Shown here: piece after piece, positions 1-11,000 of the stretch
Layout of the letters: the number at the start of each line of letters is the position of its first letter
Position numbering within the stretch: the stretch's first letter is position 1
Source of the DNA: Phaseolus vulgaris
Taxonomy: Eukaryota; Streptophyta; Magnoliopsida; Fabales; Fabaceae
Length of the DNA: 64,000 bases
NCBI RefSeq assembly: GCF_000499845.2
Contig: NC_023750.2
Location: forward strand, 15,881,447-15,945,446
Reading direction: 5' to 3'
Made by a program: the position numbers and the translations under genes
The notes under the pieces: generated by a model
Databases searched by the model: none
What the model was told of the DNA's origin: nothing
What the model saw: the letters and a program-made list of their open reading frames with translations, nothing else

Positions 1-2861
1 CTCCTTCCCACTACTATAACAAAATACATATTTCTTAATAGAAGCGATAGCCAATACATAAAGAAACGAGATAAAATTACTCAGCCATTACAGAAATATG
101 GTTAAGAAACACAAAATGTATAAATTTGTATACAAATTTGAAGAGGATTGACAAGCATTACAAGGTTGGACATTAGGTTTATTTAAAGATTCAACCAACA
201 GGAAGACAACTTTATCCAATAAACAGTTTCACAAGTTAGTTGCCCTATAGACCCCCTAAAAGTTTTAGAAAGGATTGACAAATGGCCAATAAGCTGGATT
301 TAATTACTAACTCTAAAATTCATAATTTTTCTATGTGTCCTTACTCAAACCATTACACGAAGAAAAACCAATATACAGCTTTACCTTTTCCACCAATTGT
401 GCCACAACCATTGGCGATTAAATCTGTAACTGAAGGGTTGGTGTAGTGACTGAGACAAATTCAGAAGATACAATGGGAGAAACTTCTATTAAATACAACA
501 AAAATTTCCAGACTTTCAATGAGTGGAAGGTCGAACCTTGTGGTCAAATCAAATGTGTTGTAATTGATTTGTGTTTTAAAGTCTTAAAAGGGCTTTGGAT
601 GGTTAATGAATAAATTACTTCTATCATACCAACACACTTACATATTTGCATAATATTTATAGATATTACTATCCTCCCATTTCACAATCTCATACAATTT
701 AATACATTTAAACTGGTTAATTAACTGTTTTACTAATTTAAAAAAAATCCACTATGACAATTTCTTTCGTTGAAATTTTCATAACTATGAAAAAACTGCT
801 TTTACTAAAAACAAATAATTTTTACGGGATCCTTTTGAAACTAGCAATATATAAATATTCAATTTAAATAAATTTAATTAATTTAAACATAAAAGAATAT
901 CGAATTTGAATATCATTTCACTCTCCAAAAATTTTACGGGATCCTTTTGTAAATTAGAAAAATATGTTCAGCTTAAATTAAATTAATTCTAACATAAAAG
1001 AAAATCGAATTTGTATTATTTTACCTGCATAAAAAAATTCTTTCGTTTTTCAGAAAATATTTCATTTTCAAATAAATGTAAATACACCTTATACATTGTA
1101 TAAAACAATTTAAATAATTAAATTCGTAATGAAATGTATGAGAAATGAAAGTGCTTGATGAATAAAGGAAATGATACTCTCTTTAATATCAGGGAAACTT
1201 ACCAAGGGTTACGTTTTCTTATAAGAATTAAGCTTTAACCTTTAAGATAAACTAAATGATATTCATAATTTTAAAAAACTAATTTTTATTTTTACTTTTC
1301 CCAGAATAAATTGTTGAATGTTTGTATTTATAGTAGATAAAAGTAATGCATTAATTACTGAAAGAGAAAAAATATTTGATAATTGAAATTTTTATTTTTA
1401 TTTTTAATATGTGTCAAAAAAAAAATCTTATACTGCATTGTTTTAAAAGGGGAAATTTTTTTTTAATAAAATAAATTCTCCTGTATGAAGAACTACTAAA
1501 TAATTTAATTAAGTGTGACTATTGTTAATGAAAATGAAAATAAAACATGTGGGTACAGTAATAGAGATAAGTAGAAATTTGTGCAGTGGTGGATTTAGGA
1601 CCTTAGCTGTGAAGAGGAAAAAAGAGGCTTGTAAAGGATCATTTTATGCTCCCATGTGAATTGTTTGCAAGCACTATGTTTTCTTTGCTTTGTCCACAAC
1701 TATTCCCACATGTAGGGTATGTGCTTCTAGGTTCCTTCATTCACCATCTTATCTTAAGTGCAAGTAGTTTTTTTTTTTTTCCTAAAAAAATGATTGAGAC
1801 CCCCTTATATTAGTTAGAAGTCATTGAAAAGAAAAAAAAACATTAAATATGTAAGATCTATACCATTTTTTTATTTTTAATAATTAAAAATGTGTTTAAA
1901 AAATAAAAAATTAGAATTAATTGAAAATAGTTATATCTGTGACAAAAGTTAATCATCAATAAAAATTGGTGGATGATGAAATTTACTGTCCAATAAAAAA
2001 AAAGTGTTTATGAGGTGTTTCAACTTTTCTAAGAGCAAAAAGAAAAAGGAAGCTTTGAATGATGATTAGGAAGGTGGCATTGAAATATAAGATTGCCACA
2101 TTCTAAAAGAAGGAAGTGCTTGCCAATGGAGCATGTTGAGGAATGGATTTTATTTTGATTATAGCATCCATGTGTGGTCTTGTCTTTTCCTCCCACATAT
2201 AAAATAATATTGTTTAGAATAGTGATGATTATTCCAAGTTGGCTCACTGTTAATATCAAACTCTTTCATGTATATATTTTTTAAACATTTTATTTCATAT
2301 TTGAATTATCAATTCTCTTATATCATTATTATAGTCCCTTGTCCATGCAAAAATAATGCCTATTTAGTTCTTTTTTTTAACACAGAATGCATGCATTAAT
2401 TGATTAATGTGATTTGGATTTTGTCTCCATATTTTAATGTAGATTTCATTTAATATTTCATTTATATATTTATTTATTTATTTGATTAAATTGAATTCCA
2501 AACATAACATATTCATTCAATACAGTCAGTAAGTGATTTAAAATGTAAAAAAATGAAAAGAAAGAAAGAAAAATAAAAATTGAGGATTAGATAAAAATAT
2601 TACGAATTTTTTAAAACAAAAGATCCGAAGTTAAAAAAAGCAAACAAGAAACCAAAAATAATGAATTAAACATTAAAGAGGATAAAAATTAGGGTTAAAC
2701 CCTAAACCTATAACAATTTACATTGAAATATTTTCTATTCTTTTTATCTCCATCATTAATAAATATTTTAAGTTTCTTGTGATAGTTACTTTGAATTAGT
2801 AGTATTAATATGTTAATTTTAAAAAATTTACATGTCATTTCTATAAATATGTGATAGGATG
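1..2861. other. AT-rich intergenic DNA with no recognised gene
   Basis: The sequence is strongly AT-rich with many homopolymer runs. The only open frame of note (2029-2259, minus, 76 codons) has no recognisable domain. I see no retrotransposon domains, PBS or LTR ends. One degenerate tandem duplication lies at 820-1027. The block ends exactly where Tat element A begins. Confidence 0.6.
820..1027. repeat. Degenerate two-copy tandem duplication, about 112 bp
   Basis: TTTTACGGGATCCTTTTG occurs at 820 and again at 932. Both are followed by similar AT-rich text that includes ACATAAAAGAA and ATCGAATTTG. The second copy carries deletions. It looks like an old local duplication with no coding content. 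Confidence 0.6.
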
Positions 2862-4058
2862 TGATCCTGCGGCAACTTGGACGTGGGTGAATCGCTTTGT
2901 AACACTTTCTGCCCTGTCTTCGCGACTGTGTCTCCTGAAGAATCACCTTCTGAACTCTGTCTCTCTGATGGCTTCAAGATGTGACCTGCAAAATACACAG
3001 ACGGCGCCTCTAGCGGCCGTTTGCACTCCGACGATCAAGTTAGTTCAACAGAACCACCAGAAACTGGGAACTTAGTAAAATGTGTGTGTGTAAAACTTGC
3101 ACTCTGTTTTTTCCTCCCCCCTCACTCTCACTCTGATTCTGCCTTTTATCTCTCTTTCCCTGCTCCTGGGCATAACAGAATTCTGTTATGCTTTTCTGGC
3201 ATGTGTCAGAACCCTGTCATGCTTTTCAGAGAAAGCGTACCTTCAGAATCAGCAATGGGGAGCGTGAGAGTCTGCGCATGTCTGCGCTTGGCTGCGCCTG
3301 TCTGTACCTTTAGCGGTACGGAGTGCTCTTTTGTCTGGACCGCACCCCTCTCAGATGGTGACACGTGGAGGCCTGCAACTCACATCTAACCACACACGCG
3401 TCACTTACTGGAAGGGCTCTAGCGCCTCTCTTTGTCCGCCTAAGCTACGCCCTTGCGGAGTAACTTAGGATGCTTCTCTTATCTGGGTAAATTGCACACT
3501 CTTAGGAGCGGATGTCGGGCGTGGCTGGTCTAGGCGCACTCACCGAACGTTACTCTCTGTGTAGGCGACTTACCCTTCTGGATGACACGCACGTAATGGG
3601 TTGAGGGAATCACCAATCACTGACTGGCTTACTAGTTCCCTCAGGCCACTCTCGTGCATGATTCCTTGAGGTGTGCTCATGCGAGGTCTATGCGTAACGC
3701 TCTCGCTGGGAACCTTAGTCCCGGTTTAACTGCGTGTAACACGAGACCCCGATGACAATACACCCGATGACTGATCAGTGTTTATTCGCTACTCGCGCTC
3801 TGCCTCCAGGCGCGAGTCTGGGAACTGGTCTGCTGGTGGTCACTTGGCTACTGACCACCGATCACCATTCTGGGTGATCTATCCCCCGACCTCTCTTCCG
3901 CCTGATCTGTCGGTGGTAACTTGGTTACTGACCACCGATCACCTCTCTTGGCGATCGTCCCCCTACCTCTTTGCCACTTAGCCCACGTGTCACCCTGCGA
4001 GTGGTCCACGTGGTTCTCTGATGCTGACGTCATCGACTACCGATGACCGATCGGATCA
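2862..4058 (-). repeat. 3' LTR of Tat element A
   Basis: It is nearly identical to 13542-14739. Its ends form the inverted repeat TGATCC/GGATCA. On the element's strand the U3 part contains paired G-boxes (CACGTG at 4007-4012 and 3984-3989), a 22-nt palindrome (3170-3191) and a TATA-like ATAAAAGG next to it (about 3142-3150). The small ORFs inside the LTR are repeated in both copies and show no domains. Confidence 0.93.
3170..3191. promoter_or_regulatory. Perfect 22-nt palindrome next to the LTR TATA-like motif
   Basis: The half-sites GCATAACAGAA and TTCTGTTATGC abut with no spacer. In the element's orientation the palindrome lies about 20 bp upstream of ATAAAAGG. It is repeated unchanged in the 5' LTR (about 13850-13871). 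It could be a dimeric transcription-factor site or a cruciform. No function is shown. Confidence 0.5.
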
Positions 4059-4073
4059 CAAGCCCCCCAGTCT
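4059..4073 (-). promoter_or_regulatory. Polypurine tract of element A
   Basis: On the minus strand the bases just before the 3' LTR read GACTGGGGGGCTTG, the expected position for the plus-strand DNA primer. The same motif precedes the LTRs of F (near 38820) and C (near 63618), which supports all three LTR boundaries. Confidence 0.85.
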
Positions 4074-4260
4074 CGAGTCGAGAACTCGTTCTCAGCGAAG
4101 AGACTAAGTGGTCGTGCCCTCAGTCTACGTGGCAAGTGGGGCCGCCTCACGTGCCACCTCACGTGCTGCTTCTTTATCGTTTGGACTTCCTTTCTTAATC
4201 TCGCGACACGTGGCCCCATCAACGGCCAGCGCTGTGCGTCGCTAGCGCTTCTTTCATTCA

Positions 4261-4662
4261 AATTGGCGCGCCTTTCCACTGTTCCTTCATCTTCTTCATT
4301 TGACTCCCAAACTCTCTGCGAACTTCTCTTCTGCGCACCCATCTTTCTTCAAATTCTCTGTGATCCTAAACTCTTGCGATCATTCAAAGGTATGGTTTTT
4401 CTTTCCGCTGGCCCCTTTTTGGCCATCTTTACCGATTGTATTTATCATTCTAGTCATCATGCATCCATCTTCCCTGTTTTCTTCTTCTCAACCCGCGCTA
4501 GGGTTTTTCTCATGTTTCCGCTTTGGCTTCTGCCTCCCCTTCTTTCTCCTTTACCTGGGCATTTCTTCCTCATTCCCTCTCTCTGTTTTTCACCGAACCA
4601 TCCATCACTCTCTCCCTTTCTATTTCTGACCCTTCGTTTTCCTCCATTGCAGCTATCTCTCG
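4261..4662 (+). promoter_or_regulatory. Leader of the antisense gene of A, with a predicted 5'UTR intron
   Basis: CCACTGTTCC at 4276-4285 has counterparts upstream of the antisense gene in C (63390-63399, minus) and F (38591-38600, minus, one mismatch), so it may mark the promoter or transcription start. A predicted intron runs from a GT at 4390 (after CATTCAAAG) to an AG at 4651-4652 after a pyrimidine-rich tract. The ATG follows ten bases later at 4663. F and C have an intron in the same place. No clear TATA box is seen. Confidence 0.6.
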
Positions 4663-6953
4663 ATGGCTCGCTTGAAGCAGACCGCTCGTGTCATTGCCTC
4701 TTCTTCTGGTGCACAGCCCTCCGTGAGTGCACCAGCTTCGCCACCGCCTGTTGTCACCTCATTCCATGACAACGCCAAGGTCTATGACTGGGCCCCTCTG
4801 GCGTTGCTATCTGAAACGTCCATCTTGCTACCTGAGGACCATCTTAACTCGCTTCTGAACCACGACCGGGACGAACCCTCGTGTTCCATAGACAGGGAAA
4901 ACGACTTCCACATCCGAGTCCGCATCCCTCCCCGAGGGATGCCCATTTGCGCTGACGACAGGGCCACCAATGGGGTGCCCTTCGTTTTTGTTTACTCCGC
5001 GATCTTCAAAAGGTTGAAGCTGCGACTCCCCTTCACCTTCTTCGAGAAAGAGCTGATGATGGAGTTGAACGTCGCGCCCTGCCAACTCCACCCCAATGCC
5101 TGGGCCTTCATCCGGGCGTTTCAGATCCTGTGCAACCACTTTGGGAACAACGCCTCGGTGGAGGTGTTCCTCTACTTCTTTGAAGCGAAGAAACCAGGGG
5201 ATAGGTTTTGGGTCAGCCTGAACGGGGTTGCTGGACGGGTGCTTCTGGGCCTGTACCAGCAGTCCTTCAAAGACTGGAAGGGCAGATTTTATATGATATC
5301 CGCCACCCCACAAAGCCCTCATCTGCTCGAGGGGTACCCCCTCTACTGGGTTCCCCAGGTTCAATTTAAAAAACCCAAGGACCTCGAGACCATGGCCCCT
5401 TACGAGCGCGAGCTGTGTGGGTTGCTCCTGGGGGCTAAGTATGACTCCGCTCGCCTCATCAAGGATGAGTTTGATGTGGTTTCCCTGAAGAAATATATAG
5501 GTAGTTCTTTCTCTGCCGCCCCTTAGGACATTTATACCTCCTCATGCATGCTCTTACACTTTTCACCTTGCTTGCGTCTCTTAGCTGTCTAATTTTCCTC
5601 TTTCTTGCCTATGCAGATTCAATGTCAGGGAAAGATAGGAGGTTGGCGGTGTTGGAGCTCGCTAAACGCCGAGCGGCCAAAGGGACTGGCTCTTCCTCTT
5701 CCACCACTGAGCCAATCGAAGCCCCTCCGCTCTCGGTCGCGCCAGCCGAAGGCCCCGAGCAAGGGAAGAAAAGGAAAAGACTGGTGAAGGCTTCTTCGCT
5801 GGTACCTGCCGCTGCTGCTGCCTCAGTGGAAGAGGAAAGCTCAGGCTCCCCCCTCATTCACCGCCAGAGGAAGAAAACAGTGGCTGAGGGGGTCTCGTCT
5901 CTCCAGCCTGGAGGGATAGAGGTGGTAGAGGTAGAGGAAGGTTCACCACCTCCCTCTCCCTCTACTCGACCTGCCCCAGAGCCCGCATGCCCATCTTCTC
6001 CTGGCCAAAAATCGCCCCCAACCTCTCAACCGCCAACTTCCCCCCCAGCAGGCCAATCACCTGGTCCATCCGCTCACCCTGCTGGGGGTGTTTCTGCTCA
6101 AAACGAGTGTGCCCCGCCTCCAATAACAATCTCCACCGCCAATGCTGAACATGGTGGATCTGGCTCGCGCCCAAGCAACACTGGAGCCAACCATGAGAAC
6201 TTCAGTAGAGTTATCTCCATGGTGCGACAGTACATCAGCAATGGGGAGCTCGTCGACTGGAGCGGGGAGGAGATAGACGCACACCCTGCCAAGCAGGTGG
6301 TGCTCTCGCTGGAGTTCTCCACCCAGCATCGCAAGCAGAAAGCCCTGGAGAAAAGGGTGAAGGAACTTGAGCACGACAATGAGTCGCTGCACAGTGACCT
6401 TGAAGCTGCTCAGGGGTCTGTCGAGCTGATGCGAGGCATGGTGGAGAAGGCCAGGAGGGAGTACTTGCTGCAGGTCCAGGAGACCATCAAGATGGAGATC
6501 TTGATGGGGCAGACTGTTGGTCCTCTGGACTGCAAGGTGGCAGAGCTACAGGCTGAGAATTCCTCTTTGCTCGAACGGAGTCAGATGGTGGAGGAGTTAC
6601 AGGCTGAGAACGCCTCCCTACGCCAACAGGATTCTCAGCGGGTGGAAATGCTCAAGGCTGCCAAGGAGGCCACTGCTGCTGCCGAAAGGAAGCTTGAGGA
6701 GGCAGTGGGCAAGCTGTCTGAGGCTGCCTCCTCCCTTGCTACCCTTACCACGCAGAGGGATGCTGCAGAGGCTTCGAGGCGAAGTTTGGAGGCGGAGAAA
6801 GAGGACTTGATGAACGTGGGCGCCGATTCCCTCATTGATGGATTCGAGCTGGCGCTCGAGCAAGTCCGCTGCGTCCTTCCAGAACTGGACCTTGCGCAAT
6901 TCAGCATTCATCACTCGGTGGTAGATGGGAAACTTAGGCCTCCTACTCCCTGA
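4663..6953 (+). CDS. Antisense spliced gene of Tat element A (Transposase_28-like plus coiled coil)
   Basis: This gene runs opposite to gag-pol between pol and the 3' LTR. Two open frames (4663-5526 and 5544-6953) join by a predicted 116-bp intron (GT at 5501, AG at 5615-5616). Exons 4663-5500 (838 nt) and 5617-6953 (1337 nt) then give 724 codons, with the intron in phase 1. Residues 1-10, MARLKQTARV, resemble the histone H3 tail. Residues about 85-215 form a conserved domain with pattern LRLPFTFFEKEL, QLHPNAWAFIRAFQILC and FFEAKKPGDRFWVS. This resembles the putative gypsy-type transposon family (Pfam Transposase_28), recognised by pattern only. The middle is Pro/Ser-rich with basic patches (KKRKR), possibly nuclear. 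The C-terminal half is heptad-like coiled coil. Function is unknown. Homologues sit at the same place in D, F and C. This is the only copy with no interrupting stop. Confidence 0.8.
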
Positions 6954-7131
6954 ATCTCTTCCTTTTGTAATTTTGACTTCTTCTGTACAAAGTTTCATTC
7001 TGTAACCTTATGTTTCTGCACCATTCAACTCTTTGTAACTGACAATTGTATGAACATCTCTGGTGATATATCTTGGTTTCAATTGCTCAATTTCTCTTTG
7101 TATTTTCTTTGGACTCCACTTATCTTTATGT

Positions 7132-7353
7132 GCGCGACTAACTGTTAGCTAGTTTAGGTTCAGCGCGATCTAAGGCTTTACCTTTCCTTTCGCACACGAC
7201 TAAGTGTTAACCAGCTTAGGCTTAGCGCGATCTGCTTCTCTTACTCTTTGCGCGCGACTAAGTGTCAACCAACTCAGGCTTAGCGCGATCTGCTTCTCTT
7301 ACTCTTTGCGCGCGACTAAGTGTCAACCAACTCAGGCTTAGCGCGATCTGCTT
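7132..7353. repeat. Tandem repeat, about 59 bp, four units
   Basis: Units begin near 7132, 7191, 7250 and 7309. Each has GCGCGACTAAGTGT then an AACCA..TCAGG segment and CTTAGCGCGATCTGC. The last two are almost identical and the first is most diverged, which fits local amplification from one end. The array is non-coding. Confidence 0.85.
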
Positions 7354-7924
7354 GATCTCGACTGGCTATTCCCTCAGCTTGGTGTTTAACAGTCCTCGTG
7401 CGCTGCTTTGTGCTACTAGCCAATTACCGACAACTCATCAGTGATCGCTCTTTAGTCCTTACTTAGCTTTCTCTGTCGCTCTAGCGCTAAGTGCATAAAG
7501 GACCTTGACATCGATTGCTCAAAGTAAGGCCTCATCTTGGGGAAAAGGAAGTGTTTCTCGCTAACCCCTTTCCCTTTCCCTGAGGTCATCACCCTTTGGT
7601 GGGTTGAGTCGCTCACTCCCTGTCTCACTCCTGGGGTTAGAAAGGTTTTCTGACTGAGAGTCTTACTGGGCCAATATTGGTGCATGCCAAGTGGGTAAGG
7701 ACGTTTTGTCAAAACCTTTCCTTTCCTTCTCTTGGTCTTACTAGCACCACTGGCCTTTCAGACCTTTCTGCTTGCGCTCACACCTGGGGTGAGGAAGACT
7801 TAGATCGGTGCCAGTACTTGCACCTAGGGCAAGTAAGGCCTAACCAATCACCTGCACTTGCACCTGGGGCAAGGAGGATTTTAACTTTAATACTTGAGCA
7901 CACTTTATATGCTGGAAATTTTTC

Positions 7925-7976
7925 TTTAATTGGGTGGCCTCGTTAAAAACCCTCTTTAGGGAAAAGAGTGCCCCCT
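7925..7976 (-). promoter_or_regulatory. Conserved post-pol block of element A
   Basis: On the minus strand, a short distance after the pol stop, the block reads GGGGGCACTCTTTTCCCTAA, then GAGGGTTTTTAA, then GAGGCCACCCAA. Element C has nearly the same block at 58811-58866, although sequence around it differs. Its role is unknown. 3' end formation or RNA processing are possibilities. Confidence 0.5.
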
Positions 7977-8048
7977 TGTCTGTTCAACTGTTTCCACCAC
8001 AAACAAGGCATGTGCCTTTTAGCGTGAGAACGCCATTACCGTACAATT

Positions 8049-11000
8049 TTAACTGAAATAAAATTTTAAATGGGTGGCGTTCCACGTTCTGGGGATTGCT
8101 CCTCCCTCCAAAGTCTCTAGGCGATAGGCTCCGTTCTCTAACGTCTCCACCACTCTGTACGGGCCTGTCCACTTCGGGGATAACTTATTCTGCATGTCAT
8201 TCTGATGCGCCTTTCTCATCACCAGATCACCTTCCTGGAAGCGCCTGGGCCTCACTTTAGAGTTGTGCCTCCGCTCGACTCTTCTCTTCACGGCTTCAGC
8301 ACTGACTCTGGCCTCCTCTCGCACTTCGTCTAGCAGATCTAGATTCACCTTACGCTCTTCATTGGACTCTTCAGCAACGAAGTTCAAAAATCTGGGGGAG
8401 CTCTCCTGTATCTCTACAGGAATCATGGCGTCTGTCCCATAGACAAGGCTGAAGGGTGTCTCGTGGGTGCTGGACTGTGGGGTGGTGTGGTAAGACCACA
8501 CAATTCTGGGGACCTCCTCTGCCCAGCCTCCTTTGGCCTTGTCTAGCCTTCGCTTCAGCCCCCTGAGCAGCACTCGATTTGCTGACTCCACCTGCCCATT
8601 TGTTTGTGGGTGCTCCACTGATGCGAAAACCTGTTGTATCTTTAGCTCTTCACACATCTTCCTTAACTGATGACTGGTGAACTGGGTGCCATTGTCGGAA
8701 ACCAGCCTCTTGGGTATTCCGAAGCGGCAGACAATGTTCTTCCAGACGAAGTGTTCGACTTTCTGTGCGGTGATGTGTGCAACTGGCTCTGCCTCCACCC
8801 ACTTAGTGAAATATTCGATGGCCACAATGAGGAACTTCATCTGCCTTGTCGCCAGGGGAAAAGGTCCTAGGATGTCAATCCCCCATGTATGGAATGGCCA
8901 CGGGCTATGGATGGACCTCAACTCCTCAGGGGGTGCCTTGTGCCAATCTGCATGCAGCTGACATTGTTTGCATCGCTGAGCAAACCTTATGCAATCTTCC
9001 TTCAGCTTCGGCCAGTAGTACCCCGCGCGGAGTACTCTACTTGCCAAAGCGCGACCACCTACATGGCTTCCGCACACCCCCTCGTGCAACTCAGACATGA
9101 GTCTGGTGCATTGCTCGCCGTGTACACAGATCTGCACAGGGTGAGAAAATCCAAATCTAAATAGGCTTCCATCTATGAGAGTAAACTTACTTGAACCCCT
9201 CTTTATTCTTTTGGCCTCTGTCAGATCGAGCGGGAGTACACCATCTTCTAAGTATAGCCGGTATGGCGTCATCCAGGTGTGGGGTTCCTTCTCCGCGTGG
9301 ACCTCCATCGACTCACCAATCTTTGAGGGTCGCGATCTCACCCTCGGCGCTCTCAGCGTCTCTTGAGTCAACGACCGATGACCGATCGTTAGACGCTCCA
9401 TTGACTTGTATACCTGAAGCACCTGGTTGTCTGATACAAACGCGCGCGGCACCTTCAGGGTCTCCTGAATGACAGTCCTCTGCTTCCCCCCCTTGCCTGA
9501 GCTGGCCAGCTTGGCAAGCAGGTCTGCTCGGGCATTTTGCTCTCTTGGCACATGCACTAACTCAAACTCAGTGAAGGACGTCTTCAGGAGCTGCACATAC
9601 TCCAGGTAGGCTGCCATCTGGGGATCCTTTGCTTGGAACTCCCCCGTAACCTGCCCGGTGACCAGTAACGAATCGCTCTTGGCCAGCAGATTTCTTGCTC
9701 CCATTTCTCTTGCTAGCAACATTCCTGCGATCAGGGCCTCATATTCCGCCTGATTGTTGCTAGCTTTGAAGGCGAAACGGAGGGACTGCTCGATCAGTAC
9801 CCCATTTGGTCCTTCCAGGATGACTCCCGCGCCGCTTCCCTGCTGATTAGAGGAGCCATCCACCGATAGCACCCATCGGAAATTTAGCCCTTCTATAGGT
9901 GTCGCGATGGATGATAGCTCGACTACGAAGTCCGCGAACACCTGCCCCTTGATCGGTCCTCGGGGCTCGTACTGAATATCAAATTCTGACAGTTCTACTG
10001 CCCATTTGACCATCCTGCCCGCTACATCAGGTTTCTTCAATATGTTCTGGATAGGCAGATCAGTCATCACGACCACCGTGAAGCTGTGGAAGTAATGCCT
10101 GAGTCTTCTGGCTGAAAACACCACCGCCAGAGCAGCCTTCTCGAGGGCCTGGTACCTTGTTTCAGGGCCTTGCAGCACCTTACTCACGAAGTAAACAGGC
10201 CTCTGGGCCTGGTCCTGCTCTTGCACCAGGACTGAACTGACTGCCCTCTCCGTAACAGCAAAGTACAGACGAAGAGGGATGCCTACCTGGGGCTTTCGCA
10301 GGACCGGTGGGCTCGCCAGGTACCCCTTTAGCTTGACGAAAGCCTCCTCGCACTCCTGTGTCCAAAGAAATCTGCTGTTGCGTTTGAGACACTGGAAGTA
10401 TGGGTGACCTTTCTCCCCACCAGCGGACATAAATCGGGACAGTGCTGCCAAACGACCGGTGAGCTGCTGCACCTCCTTCACCGTCGTTGGGCTCCTCATT
10501 GCCACGATCGCCGCGCACTTCTCCGGGTTAGCTTCGATTCCTCGCTCTGTCAAGAGGAAACCCAAGAACTTCCCAGCCTCCACACCGAATATGCATTTCT
10601 CAGGGTTGAGCTTCAGCCTATACTTGGCAATGGTGGTGAATAGCTCTTCCAGATCAGCCGCATGATGCTTCTTCTCTTGGGACGTAACCACCATGTCATC
10701 TACATAGGCGTGTACGTTCCTTCCCAGCATGGGCGAGAGCACCCTATCCATGAGCCGCTGGTAGGTAGCCCCCGCATTCTTCAACCCAAATGGCATGACC
10801 TTGTAGCAATAGCAAGACCGTTCCGTCATAAACGCGGTCTTGCATTCGTCCATTGGGTGCATCCTGATCTGGTTATACCCTGAGAAAGCGTCCAAGAAGC
10901 TGAGCAGCTTTCCCCCCGATGCGCTATCGACTAGAGCATCTATACTGGGTAAGGGGTAAGAATCCTTGGGGCACGCCTTGTTGAGGTCAGTGAAGTCCAC

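Larger units (their letters stand above)
6954..8048 (-). other. 3' non-coding region of element A between antisense gene and pol
   Basis: No ORF with a domain is present. The stretch holds a tandem array (7132-7353), looser repeats of CACCTGGGGCAAG-like text (about 7780-7880) and a block at 7925-7976 that is closely matched after pol in element C (58811-58866). Variable tandem repeats here are a known property of Tat-type 3' regions. Confidence 0.7.

Noticed and set aside
2690..2709. Telomere-like text (TAGGGTTAAACCCTAAACC)
   Set aside because: Only about two units in opposite orientations, which is common by chance in AT-rich plant DNA. There is no array.
3021..3389. 122-codon ORF in the LTR of A, repeated at 13702-14070
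   Set aside because: It is the same because the LTRs are the same. It has no domain, sits across the U3/R region opposite to element transcription and is low-complexity in part.
4263..4769. 168-codon ORF overlapping the start of the antisense gene
   Set aside because: It reads through the predicted 5'UTR intron, whose C/T-rich text makes a Phe/Leu/Pro string, and has no counterpart in F or C.
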